Origin: Acidimicrobiia bacterium
Lineage (GTDB): Bacteria > Actinomycetota > Acidimicrobiia > Acidimicrobiales > Bin134
Assembly (NCBI GenBank): GCA_022822265.1
Contig: JAJECA010000024.1
Coordinates: 56,119 to 120,118, forward strand
Reading direction: 5' to 3'
Length of the DNA: 64,000 nt
Position 1 is the first letter of the stretch. Each line of letters opens with the position of its first letter. A program made the position numbers and the translations under genes. The notes below the pieces were generated by a model. That model had not been told where the DNA came from, ran no database searches, and was given only the letters and a program-made list of their open reading frames with translations. Of the stretch, positions 9,926 to 18,653 are shown in pieces.

Positions 9926-11116
9926 ATGGATTTTGGGGCTGTGACCTGCGGGAATGCCAAAGGTGGCGTGCATGTCGATGCCGTTGATGTGGCCGGGTTG
10001 GACGATGCCGGATTGGAAGCTCGGCTGCGGTTGATTGGGTCTTCCCGCAATCGGTTGGAGGGGTTCTTGGCTGAGGTGGTGGCTGAGAAGACCAGGCGCA
10101 GCAGCTCGTTTGACGCGGCGAGCTCTTTGAAGGCCGAGTTGCGCCAGTCGAGGCATCAGGCTGACCGGACGCTGCGCGACGCCGAGCAGTTGGAGAAGCT
10201 GTCGGCCACTCGGGACGCTTTGGTGGACAGCCGGATCAACACAGAGCACGCCCGGATTCTGGGGACTGCGGCGCAGAATGGGCCGCTGGATGAGGCCAAG
10301 ATGCTGGAAGCGGCCGAGACGCAGACGCCGGAGCAGTTGCGCAAGACGGTGCGCGACCATCAAAACGAAATGGCCGGCGACGACGGGGCCAAGCGGTTCG
10401 AGCGCCAGCGGAAGAGCCGCACGGCCAGTTTCTCTTTGCGAGATGACGGGATGTGGCAGCTGTTCGCCTTGTTCGACCCCACGGCGGCGGCGCGGATTCG
10501 CAAGTCGCTGAACAAGGCGACCGACGACGACTGGCGGAGCGACAACCGCCGAGAGCACACCGCGGATCGGCACCGCCGGGCCGATGCGCTGGAGCGGCTC
10601 ATCACCCGCACAATCTCCGCCGACGGCAGCGAGCAGCCCCAGGGCACCACGCTGTTGTTGATGGCCGACTACGACCTCGTCGACGACAAGCTGGGCCGCC
10701 CCCGGCTGGCTGATGGAACCCCGCTTCCGCCACACGAGTTCCACAGGCTGGCCTGCGACGCCGACATCTTGTGCGGACTGTTCAAACAAGCGAGCACAGA
10801 GCCCATCTGGATGGGATCAACCAGCCGCCACCCCAACTTCGCCCTGAGAGCCGCCCTCGAAGCCCGAGACCAAGGCTGCATCGGCTGCCGCAAAGAACCT
10901 GAATGGTGCGTGTCGCACCACATCGTGGAATGGCAACACGGAGGCCCCACCCAACCCGACAACCTCGTACTGGTATGCCACGACTGCCACCAAAAAGTCC
11001 ACCACCGAAACTGGACCGTCGAAAAACACCCCGACACCGGCCGCCGATACCTACGGCCACCCTGGCAAGAACCTCCCAAGCCTCCGGCGGTAGTCCCTAC
11101 ACCCCTACGGATGTAG
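9926..11116 (+). CDS. DUF222 (13E12-type) HNH endonuclease domain protein
   Basis: C-terminal ALEARDQGCIGCRKEPEWCVSHHIVEWQHGGPTQPDNLVLVCHDCHQKVH (HNH with Zn cysteines). Confidence 0.9.
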   Translation: MDFGAVTCGNAKGGVHVDAVDVAGLDDAGLEARLRLIGSSRNRLEGFLAEVVAEKTRRSSSFDAASSLKAELRQSRHQADRTLRDAEQLEKLSATRDALVDSRINTEHARILGTAAQNGPLDEAKMLEAAETQTPEQLRKTVRDHQNEMAGDDGAKRFERQRKSRTASFSLRDDGMWQLFALFDPTAAARIRKSLNKATDDDWRSDNRREHTADRHRRADALERLITRTISADGSEQPQGTTLLLMADYDLVDDKLGRPRLADGTPLPPHEFHRLACDADILCGLFKQASTEPIWMGSTSRHPNFALRAALEARDQGCIGCRKEPEWCVSHHIVEWQHGGPTQPDNLVLVCHDCHQKVHHRNWTVEKHPDTGRRYLRPPWQEPPKPPAVVPTPLRM

Positions 11117-11128
11117 ACTTGTGCAGAT

Positions 11129-11413
11129 TCAGCAATCAGCCACGGATTCTTTGAGACTGACCTTCTCACCTCGCTCGGCTCGGCGGGCCAATTCGCGCAC
11201 CCCTTCGACTGTCAAGGCGTTCTCCCAGGCTGACTCGTCAGCCAAGCGCTCCGCGGCATCGGCTTCTGCCTGCGCGAACTTGCGTCCTACCTCATCGAGC
11301 GTGTCTTGAGAAAGCACATCTTCGGGACGCAGGGCAGGCCTAGCTGCTAGCTCCTTCTCCGTATTCTCCTTACGGGGAATCAGACCACCCTGAACCGGTT
11401 CCGTTGCCATCAC
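11129..11413 (-). CDS. Hypothetical small protein
   Basis: 94-aa ORF starting at the overlapping stop of the preceding ORF. Confidence 0.35.
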   Translation of the reverse strand: MMATEPVQGGLIPRKENTEKELAARPALRPEDVLSQDTLDEVGRKFAQAEADAAERLADESAWENALTVEGVRELARRAERGEKVSLKESVADC

Positions 11414-11649
11414 CTAGCAAGTATGCACATCGTGATGCTGGGGTCTACCGAGATCGGTTCGTCTTTCGAGCGGGTTTTGTCGCTCTGGCTGGGAACCATG
11501 TGGATGGCAGCGGCCTTCAACCCGTCGTCACCAATTTCTGAAACGACGATCACATTGGCACCGTCTGGGTGCAGCATGGCGGGGCCGTGCTCTGATGTGG
11601 CTTGTCGCGGCTTGTCTAGGCGGCCAGCAATTCGTTGACCATTTTGCAT
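11410..11649 (-). CDS. Hypothetical small protein
   Basis: 79-aa ORF overlapping both neighbours on the same strand. Confidence 0.3.
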   Translation of the reverse strand: MQNGQRIAGRLDKPRQATSEHGPAMLHPDGANVIVVSEIGDDGLKAAAIHMVPSQSDKTRSKDEPISVDPSITMCILAR

Positions 11650-11993
11650 CTGCTGATAACCGTCATATCGCGGCTTCGGGGCAGGCTCAGCGGCGTCCGC
11701 TTGCGAACTGGATCGGCCACAATGTCAGCGGCGCGGAATACCTTGCTGATGATCGTTGTCATCTTCTTGAGGGCGGCGTCGAACGAGTCGGCACCTGTAA
11801 TGAGGAACCAAATGCTCAGTTCTCCGGTTTCGGCCTGGCCAGACACGCCAGCATCAGAGACTTGGGTGTGCAGGCTGTCGGACACCTTGTCGAAGATCCC
11901 CTGGTATTCGTTCTGACTCAGCGGTAGTTCTCGCCCTCCAGCCTTGCGAAGGAGTACGCCGGTGACGGTGACTTCCATGATCGGGTTGCTCAT
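11616..11993 (-). CDS. Hypothetical small protein (candidate partner of HicA-like ORF)
   Basis: SD CAGGAG upstream of ATG at 11993; MSNPIMEVTVTGVLLRKAGG... Confidence 0.45.
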   Translation of the reverse strand: MSNPIMEVTVTGVLLRKAGGRELPLSQNEYQGIFDKVSDSLHTQVSDAGVSGQAETGELSIWFLITGADSFDAALKKMTTIISKVFRAADIVADPVRKRTPLSLPRSRDMTVISRCKMVNELLAA

Positions 11994-12012
11994 GTCATCT
12001 CCTGAGGGCAAA

Positions 12013-12240
12013 TCAGTGGGGGCATCTGTCGATATCGGATTGTCTGTTGGCTAGCGTCCGCTGTGACGAGGGAGTGAGGGGGATGGTTACTAGGCAGCGA
12101 CCTGCGGGACAACGGCCCTGGAACTTCTTGGCCTTCCGCTCGAATACCCACCCATTCTTCTCGGCGCGTTTCATCATCTGCTCGTAGTCGTTCTTTTGAT
12201 GACGAGGTCGTACCACGGACGCGCAGCCTCCGAGCAGCAT
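12013..12240 (-). CDS. HicA-like/YcfA-like small protein
   Basis: QKNDYEQMMKRAEKNGWVFERKAKKFQGRCPAGRCLVTIPLTPSSQRTL resembles HicA-like proteins with a C-x-C-G-x-C / tiP-tPS pattern; true start uncertain. Confidence 0.45.
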   Translation of the reverse strand: MLLGGCASVVRPRHQKNDYEQMMKRAEKNGWVFERKAKKFQGRCPAGRCLVTIPLTPSSQRTLANRQSDIDRCPH

Positions 12241-12377
12241 GATCGGCGATCCATGGGGGAAGTCGTTTCACTGGGTCAAGTCTAAGGCGGGAGAAGTCAA
12301 CGGGTCCCAGCAAGTATGCCCACATCTTGGCCAGCTCGGTCAAGTGTCTTTCGGGTATTTTCAGCTATTTTCAAAAT

Positions 12378-13601
12378 TCAAGAGCCCATGGGTTGGAGTT
12401 CGTCTTCTAGGCCTTCTTCTCGCACCAGGTTCCAGCCGAAGCGCTCGGCTAGGGCTTCGCGGCCTTCGTCGGGGCCGCTGGCGATGATCTCGTCGCCGGC
12501 ATAAAGAGCGGCGCTGCCCCGGGGGCGGTAGATGTAGCGGCCGGCCCGGCGGATGGCCAGAACGGTGAAGCCGGGCTCGATGTTGAGGGCCAGCTCCTTG
12601 AGCGAAGTCCCGTCGGCGCCGCTCAGGCGCGCCACGGGCAGCTCGACCACCACCTCGTCGGAGTCGCCGAGGGCGATCTCCAATATCGGGTGGACCTCCT
12701 CGCCGTGTTCCACCAGCGAGATCATCTGGCGAGCCTGGTCGCCGATGTCCTCGGCGGCTTGGCCCAGGTGCAGCAATCCTCGCAGCGGCGAGGGGTCGAT
12801 GTTGTTGGACGCGGCCCGCAGCACCCACAGCTCCAGTTGATGGTTCATCTCGTCGAGGCGTCCCTCCAGAAGCCGCACCTGGGCGGCCAGGCCACGGTCT
12901 TTGAGGACTAGCGCCGAATAAGCCAGCCCCACCGCGGCCTCCGACAGGTCCTTCATCTCCACTAGCACGTCCACCGCCCGATCCAGATCCGAGATCCAGG
13001 GATCCTCGGGGGCCACCGGCTCCTCCCACATGGGCGCGGCGGCCAGTTGGTGCAGGCGCATTATCCCATCGGGCGAGCCCCGCAAGAACAGCACGTCACC
13101 GGGCATCATGAGCTGATCGCCGCCCACGTCGGTGATCCAGCTGCGTTCCCGCCGAATGGCCATGACCCGCATTCCGGCCACCACGGGCAGCTCCAGGTCG
13201 CCCAGGGGCCGGCGCACCATGTGGGAGCCCTCGTGCACCACCAGCCGGTGGGATATCTCCTCGGCGCTGGACAAGTCGGCCACCAGCTCGGCGGGGATCC
13301 CCAGGCGGCGGGTCACGATCCGGGAGATGTCCACCGCATCGTTGGCTATCCGCTCGATGGCGCTTATCACCTGGAGCACCGACGACATGCCGTCGGCCTC
13401 GCGGGGATGGCGGACCGCCATGATGCACACCGCCCTCATGTCTTTGACCAGCTCGGTCATCTGCACCTCGAGCTCGTCCACCTCGGTGGCCATGTCCGGG
13501 TCGCCGAAGAACAGGGCGGCGTAGGCCAAGTCGACCATCAGCTCGGAGAGGTCTTTGGCCTCGGCGAGCATGGCCCGAAGGTTGCGGGGTTTATCGTCCA
13601 T
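12378..13601 (-). CDS. Tandemly duplicated PhoU-like + TrkA_C domain protein
   Basis: Two [helical PhoU-like / TrkA_C] units: VVAGMRVMAIRRERSWITDVGGDQLMMPGDVLFLRGSPDG and IEPGFTVLAIRRAGRYIYRPRGSAALYAGDEIIASGPDEG. Confidence 0.85.
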   Translation of the reverse strand: MDDKPRNLRAMLAEAKDLSELMVDLAYAALFFGDPDMATEVDELEVQMTELVKDMRAVCIMAVRHPREADGMSSVLQVISAIERIANDAVDISRIVTRRLGIPAELVADLSSAEEISHRLVVHEGSHMVRRPLGDLELPVVAGMRVMAIRRERSWITDVGGDQLMMPGDVLFLRGSPDGIMRLHQLAAAPMWEEPVAPEDPWISDLDRAVDVLVEMKDLSEAAVGLAYSALVLKDRGLAAQVRLLEGRLDEMNHQLELWVLRAASNNIDPSPLRGLLHLGQAAEDIGDQARQMISLVEHGEEVHPILEIALGDSDEVVVELPVARLSGADGTSLKELALNIEPGFTVLAIRRAGRYIYRPRGSAALYAGDEIIASGPDEGREALAERFGWNLVREEGLEDELQPMGS

Positions 13602-13675
13602 TGTTGAGTCTCTCCAAGTTAGCCATCAGAGTTAGCCGCCAGTACTGGAATCAGTCATTTGCCCTTCACCCTGCC

Positions 13676-14932
13676 TCACCCCGCCCCAACAGCCTCGATG
13701 GCGAACACCAGGGTGAGGGCGCCCACCAAGTCGAGCACTGCGGTCACCGTCGGGATGCCCACGCTGTCGGGGTCGATTCCGAAACGGACGGCGGCAATGG
13801 TCCCGTAGTAGGCCACGGCCACCACAACGACCACCGCCAGGATTCCGCCGATCAGCGCCACCCCCACCAGCCGTCCCACCCCCGGCCCGGCCAGATCCAC
13901 CAGCGATCCCGCTCCCTGCGACACCAGGGCCACGATCACGAACACCGGTAGCGCCAGCCCGATGGTCACCCCCACGTCGGTGCGGGCCCCCCGCTGGGGC
14001 ACGACCGAGGGGCCGATCAAGCCCAGGTGGAGCTTGCTGGACAGCCGATTGGTCAAGATGCCGCCCACCGCGCCGGCGGTGGCCAGAAAGCCGGGAATAA
14101 GAACCAGCAGCACGGGGCGCTCGGAGAACACCTCAAACCGGTTCTCCACCGTCACCCCGGCCATAAGCGACAAGAACCCGGCCAGTACCAGCACCGGGAT
14201 GGACTCCCGCAGAACGGTCCGCAGTTCGGGGGCCCTGGAGCGGAGCGCGGCCGCTGACGCCACAACCGTGACAGCCGCCAATAGCCCGGCGATCACCGGG
14301 GTGGCGGTGTCGATGCGCACCAGATAGGACGCCAAGATGAGCGCGGGCAATGCCAGCACGTCGCCGGCTGCGGTCACCATGGGGGCGGTCACGTTGTCGG
14401 GGTCGAGGCCCCAGCGCACCGATCCGGTGGCCATGCCCAGCGTCACCAGCAGCACGAACACCGAGGCCAGCATCCCGCCCACCACCGAGATAACCACGTA
14501 GTCGGCCACGCCGATGGCGTTTTCCACCCCGAGGTTCGAAGCCATAGCCGAGGCCAAAAGGGCCAGCACCAGCGTCATGAGGAGGGTCAGAACCAAAGAG
14601 GCCCACACGTTTTGGCCCACCACGCTAGACGACCGCAGCGACAGCCGGAACGTGCCGGTGTGGATGGCGGTTCCCAGCCGACTGCCCAGGGCTCCGAAGA
14701 TCTTCCCCGGCAGCGCGATGGCCGCTGGCACCAACAGCAGCAGGCCGGGCAGCTCGGCCAGCCGCTCGTGGCTTCGACCCAGCACCAAGCCGGCGACAAC
14801 GCTGGTAACCGCCAAGATGCACAGCGCCCCCAGCGACTGGCGCACGCCGCGGGGATCGGGTCCCAGCAGCCGGACCGGTTGCAGGCGGCTGCCCGACCGC
14901 CGCAGGAGGGTGAGCATTGTGCGGGAGAGCAT
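13676..14932 (-). CDS. MgtE/SLC41-type divalent cation transporter (integral membrane part only)
   Basis: Two repeats GLDPDNVTAPMVTAAGDVLALPALI and GIDPDSVGIPTVTAVLDLVGALTLV typical of MgtE TM domain; no CBS domains. Confidence 0.85.
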   Translation of the reverse strand: MLSRTMLTLLRRSGSRLQPVRLLGPDPRGVRQSLGALCILAVTSVVAGLVLGRSHERLAELPGLLLLVPAAIALPGKIFGALGSRLGTAIHTGTFRLSLRSSSVVGQNVWASLVLTLLMTLVLALLASAMASNLGVENAIGVADYVVISVVGGMLASVFVLLVTLGMATGSVRWGLDPDNVTAPMVTAAGDVLALPALILASYLVRIDTATPVIAGLLAAVTVVASAAALRSRAPELRTVLRESIPVLVLAGFLSLMAGVTVENRFEVFSERPVLLVLIPGFLATAGAVGGILTNRLSSKLHLGLIGPSVVPQRGARTDVGVTIGLALPVFVIVALVSQGAGSLVDLAGPGVGRLVGVALIGGILAVVVVVAVAYYGTIAAVRFGIDPDSVGIPTVTAVLDLVGALTLVFAIEAVGAG

Positions 14933-14952
14933 GAGGATGACTTCCCGCCCGG

Positions 14953-15882
14953 CTACCCCGCGGCGGCCTGTCCCAGTTGGCGCAGACGCCGCTGGCAGTG
15001 CTCCCAGGCCTCCGACAAGATGTCGGCCACCGGGCGCACCTCGTCGATGCGGCCCATCACCTGGCCGCCGAAGGGGACGGCCACGTCCATCTGCCCGCCG
15101 AAGTACTGGTCCATGAGCCGGTCGAGGCCGGGCATCTGCACCTGGTCGTGGTGCTCCATCTCGGCGGTGAGGTCGGTTCGCAGCGCCCGCATGCCGGGCC
15201 GCCCGAACCGGTTCAACAACACGGTGTCGGTCTCCGCGGCGGCCACCACGGCCTGCTTCCAGTTGTCGTGTACCGGCGACTCAGCGGCCGACAGCATCCT
15301 GGTGCCCATCTGCACCCCGTCGGCCCCCAGCGCCAGAGCCGCCGCCATGGACACCCCGTCGCAGATGCCCCCGGCCGCGATGACCGGCACGTCCACCTCG
15401 GCCACCACCAGCGGGGCCAGCACCATGGTGGACGAGCCGTGGGGGTTCTTGAATCCGCCGCCCTCCACGCCCTCCACGATTAGGCCGTCCACTCCGGCGT
15501 CCACCGCCTTGAGGGCGCCCCGAAAGGTGGGCACCACGTGGAAGACGGTGATCCCAGCGTCCTTCAGCATGGCGGTGAACCGGTTGGGGTCCCCCGCCGA
15601 GGTGGTCACGAACCCCACCTCGTGCTCGATGACAAAATCAATGACAGTGGCGTCGGGCACCAGCAGCTGGGCGATGTTCACCCCCCACGGCCGGTCGGTG
15701 AGGTCGCGCATCTTGGCGATCTCCACCTTGATGTCGTCGAGCTGGCCTGAGGAGGTCTCGATGATGCCCATGGCCCCGGCGTTGGACACCGCCGAGGCCA
15801 GCTGGGCCCGGGCGATGTAGCCCATGGGGGCCTGCACCACGGGGATGTCGATGCCCAGCAGTTCGGTAATCCGGGTTCTCAT
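14953..15882 (-). CDS. Nitronate monooxygenase / FabK-like NAD(P)H-dependent flavin oxidoreductase
   Basis: VVQAPMGYIARAQLASAVSNAGAMGII, VPVIAAGGICDGVSMAAALALGADGVQMGTRML. Confidence 0.9.
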   Translation of the reverse strand: MRTRITELLGIDIPVVQAPMGYIARAQLASAVSNAGAMGIIETSSGQLDDIKVEIAKMRDLTDRPWGVNIAQLLVPDATVIDFVIEHEVGFVTTSAGDPNRFTAMLKDAGITVFHVVPTFRGALKAVDAGVDGLIVEGVEGGGFKNPHGSSTMVLAPLVVAEVDVPVIAAGGICDGVSMAAALALGADGVQMGTRMLSAAESPVHDNWKQAVVAAAETDTVLLNRFGRPGMRALRTDLTAEMEHHDQVQMPGLDRLMDQYFGGQMDVAVPFGGQVMGRIDEVRPVADILSEAWEHCQRRLRQLGQAAAG

Positions 15883-15979
15883 GGCGCCAGCCTCATCGGC
15901 AGCGGCGTCTTGGGAGAAATCCGAGGCCGCACGGCATCCACCCCAACGAGCACATTTCCATTGGCCGGGATGGGAGCAA

Positions 15980-17125
15980 TCACTTTCGCCGCCCTGGGCC
16001 GAACCCCCGTCGCCTGATCTGGCGCAGAAGCGGGGGCAGCGGGCGGCGCATGGGCCGATAGAACAGCGGCAGCCGATGGTAGGGAGAGGGCCGATCAGAG
16101 CTCCATTTGCCCGGCGGCGCCGACGTGATCGAGGCCAGCCCCACCAGGCAGTTGTCGTAGTTGATCCGCCAACCGGCGTAGTCTCGCCACGCCCGCTCGC
16201 GGTCTTCCACGACGGGAACCCCGGCGCTCTTTAGGGTCTCGTAGGTCTCGTGGAACTCGTGGCGGCGCACCGTGATGGGGGAAATGTCCTTCGGATCGGG
16301 GTCATAGTCGATGGCGAAGAAGTCGGCGACGTTGCGCAGAGCCACATATCCCGCCCGGATCATGTACGGCGTGGCGGGCGAATGGGGCACCGCCACCGTC
16401 GACAGCATTATGGCGGCCGTGTCCAAGATGCAGCCCGCGGCAACAACCCATGAGCGATCGGAGCGCACCGACCGGAAGAAGGCCAGGGCGGGATAGGTCT
16501 GGTGGGTCTCCTCGATATGGATGAACCAGTGTTCCCACTCCGTCCAGGTCTCTCCCAAGTCCTCGAGGCCGCCGGTCTCGTGGGCCAGGATGATCATGGC
16601 CTCGGGCGTGGGCGGGGTTCCGGCCCTGATCTCCAGTCGGGCCACCTTGGACTCTCGAGTGCTGAAAGCCATGTACATGAGCGGCAGGAAGCTGATCAGC
16701 AGCGCCACAATGCCCAACCCAATGAGGGCCTCGCCTATGGACAGGACCAGGCTGGCCAGGTCTTCGGTGTCCCGAAAGCCCAGCGTAGTGAGCGACGACC
16801 CGCTCAGCACCAACGCCTCTCGGTACGGGCGCACATCCAGCGCCCAGAACATCAGCGAGAACCCGTAGATGACCCCGGTGGCCCACACCATGGGCAACAG
16901 CATGAGCGTGGTGGGGGCATAGCGGGCCAGCACCGCGTCTTTGGCCTCATACGACTTGCGGCGGCGGGCAACCACTGAGAACAGGAGCTTCATGCCCACG
17001 TACACGAAGCGGATCAACAGGCTGCGCTCGGCCCGGGGCACTACCACGGTCTGTATGGCGGCCAACAGCGTGCCTACTGCGATCAGACCCCCGATCGCGA
17101 ACACGACGGTCTCCGCGAAGCTCAT
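15980..17125 (-). CDS. Membrane protein, ion-channel-like N-terminal region with soluble C-terminus
   Basis: Hydrophobic helices flanking SGSSLTTLGFRD pore-like loop. Confidence 0.6.
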   Translation of the reverse strand: MSFAETVVFAIGGLIAVGTLLAAIQTVVVPRAERSLLIRFVYVGMKLLFSVVARRRKSYEAKDAVLARYAPTTLMLLPMVWATGVIYGFSLMFWALDVRPYREALVLSGSSLTTLGFRDTEDLASLVLSIGEALIGLGIVALLISFLPLMYMAFSTRESKVARLEIRAGTPPTPEAMIILAHETGGLEDLGETWTEWEHWFIHIEETHQTYPALAFFRSVRSDRSWVVAAGCILDTAAIMLSTVAVPHSPATPYMIRAGYVALRNVADFFAIDYDPDPKDISPITVRRHEFHETYETLKSAGVPVVEDRERAWRDYAGWRINYDNCLVGLASITSAPPGKWSSDRPSPYHRLPLFYRPMRRPLPPLLRQIRRRGFGPGRRK

Positions 17126-17217
17126 ACCCGCACCAGACTACGGGACTGCCGCAGGCGCCTTGTTCAACCTCAATGGCAGCCCGGCTTGGATTGCCCGCCT
17201 ACCACTACTGTTCAGCC

Positions 17218-18609
17218 ATGGCGAAGATCCAGATCGGCCCCGAGCTGACCAACAATGCCCCGGTGGGCACTGCCATCGGGGCAGTCCCGCCTCGGCGTAC
17301 GCCGGTGGAAGTGCCAGCCCATCGGTACATCTCACCGGAGTGGGCCGAGTTGGAAATGGCCCATGTGTGGCCCCGGGCCTGGCAGTTGGCCTGCACGGTG
17401 GACCATGTGCCGGAACCGGGCGACTGGTTCGAGTACTCGGTGGGCAACCTCTCGGTGCTGGTGGTGCGGGGCGACGACGGGGTGCTGCGGGGATTTCAGA
17501 ACGTGTGCCGCCACCGGGGCAACGTGCTGTGTACCGGCTCGGGGTCGGGTCTTACCGAGCTGCGCTGCATCTACCACCGGTGGAGTTGGACGCTGGACGG
17601 CAAGCTGCGCGAGGTGCCGTCGCGCCGAGGCTTTGGGGCGCTGCGCAACGACGACTATCCGCTGTTTCCCGTGCAAGTAGGCACATGGGGGCCGCTGGTG
17701 TTCGTGAACCTGGACATGGACGCCGAGCCGCTGGACCAGTTCCTGGAGGCCATTCCTGGGCTTCTCGAGTGGGCCCGCATGGAGGAGTATGCCTGCGCCT
17801 ACGACCTCACCGTGCCGCTGCCGTGCAACTGGAAGACCCTAATCGAGGCGTTCAGCGAGACCTACCACGTGCAGGGCATACACCGGGAGATGCTGCCCAG
17901 CTGCGATGACGTCAACTCGGTTAACCGGCTCTACGGCCGCCACGGCTCGCTGCACCAGCCCTACGGGGTGCCCAGCCCCCGGCTACGCGACGGGGCCACC
18001 GATCAGGAGATCTGGGAGTCCATCATCGTCACCCAGGGCGCCCGCTACGGCCAGGACTCCGAGAATCCGGGGCCGTGCCCGCCGGTTCCCGACGGCGGCA
18101 GCGTGCGCGACGTGTTGGAGGAGCTGGTGCGGGCCCAGACCACCCAAAAGGGCCTCGACCTGGACAGCTTCGACCAATCGCAGATGCTGGACTTGTTCCA
18201 GTTCAACCTGTTCCCCAACATCACGGTGATCGTGATGTGCGACAGCATCACTGTGCTGCGATCCCGCCCCGGCGACACCCCCGACGACGCCTTCATGGAT
18301 CTGCTGCACCTCGACCGCCGCCCGCCGGGCACCGAGCGCACCCCGCCCATGCAGGCCGTCATCCCCGCCGAAGAGGCCGCCATGAACCTGGTGTTCGACC
18401 AGGACCTGTCCAACCTCCAGCGAGCCCAGCGGGGCCTGCACCAGCCCGGCCTCGACCACATCGTGCTCAGCCGGGAGGAAATGCGAATCATCAACCTCCA
18501 CTACAACCTCGAAGAGTTCATCGGCATCCGCGAACTCTCCGATGAGGCCGTCGCCGAAATCGAGGCCCTAAGAGCCCAGCCCGCCGCCATCGGCCCCGTC
18601 GTCGGCTGA
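17218..18609 (+). CDS. Rieske [2Fe-2S] aromatic ring-hydroxylating oxygenase alpha subunit
   Basis: CRHRGNVLCTGSGSGLTELRCIYHRWSW Rieske motif; CNWKTLIEAFSETYHVQGIH iron-site region. Confidence 0.95.
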   Translation: MAKIQIGPELTNNAPVGTAIGAVPPRRTPVEVPAHRYISPEWAELEMAHVWPRAWQLACTVDHVPEPGDWFEYSVGNLSVLVVRGDDGVLRGFQNVCRHRGNVLCTGSGSGLTELRCIYHRWSWTLDGKLREVPSRRGFGALRNDDYPLFPVQVGTWGPLVFVNLDMDAEPLDQFLEAIPGLLEWARMEEYACAYDLTVPLPCNWKTLIEAFSETYHVQGIHREMLPSCDDVNSVNRLYGRHGSLHQPYGVPSPRLRDGATDQEIWESIIVTQGARYGQDSENPGPCPPVPDGGSVRDVLEELVRAQTTQKGLDLDSFDQSQMLDLFQFNLFPNITVIVMCDSITVLRSRPGDTPDDAFMDLLHLDRRPPGTERTPPMQAVIPAEEAAMNLVFDQDLSNLQRAQRGLHQPGLDHIVLSREEMRIINLHYNLEEFIGIRELSDEAVAEIEALRAQPAAIGPVVG

Positions 18610-18653
18610 TCGAAATACTCCGCCCAAATTGGGAAAGTGTTTGTGTCCTGCCT

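Noticed and set aside
9671-10789. 372-aa minus ORF opposite the HNH gene
   Set aside because: Antisense of a recognisable DUF222/HNH protein; no motifs of its own.
9926-11116. HNH protein as mobile intron/homing endonuclease
   Set aside because: DUF222-HNH proteins are multi-copy in actinobacteria and not evidence of an intron; no interrupted host gene or intron boundaries seen.
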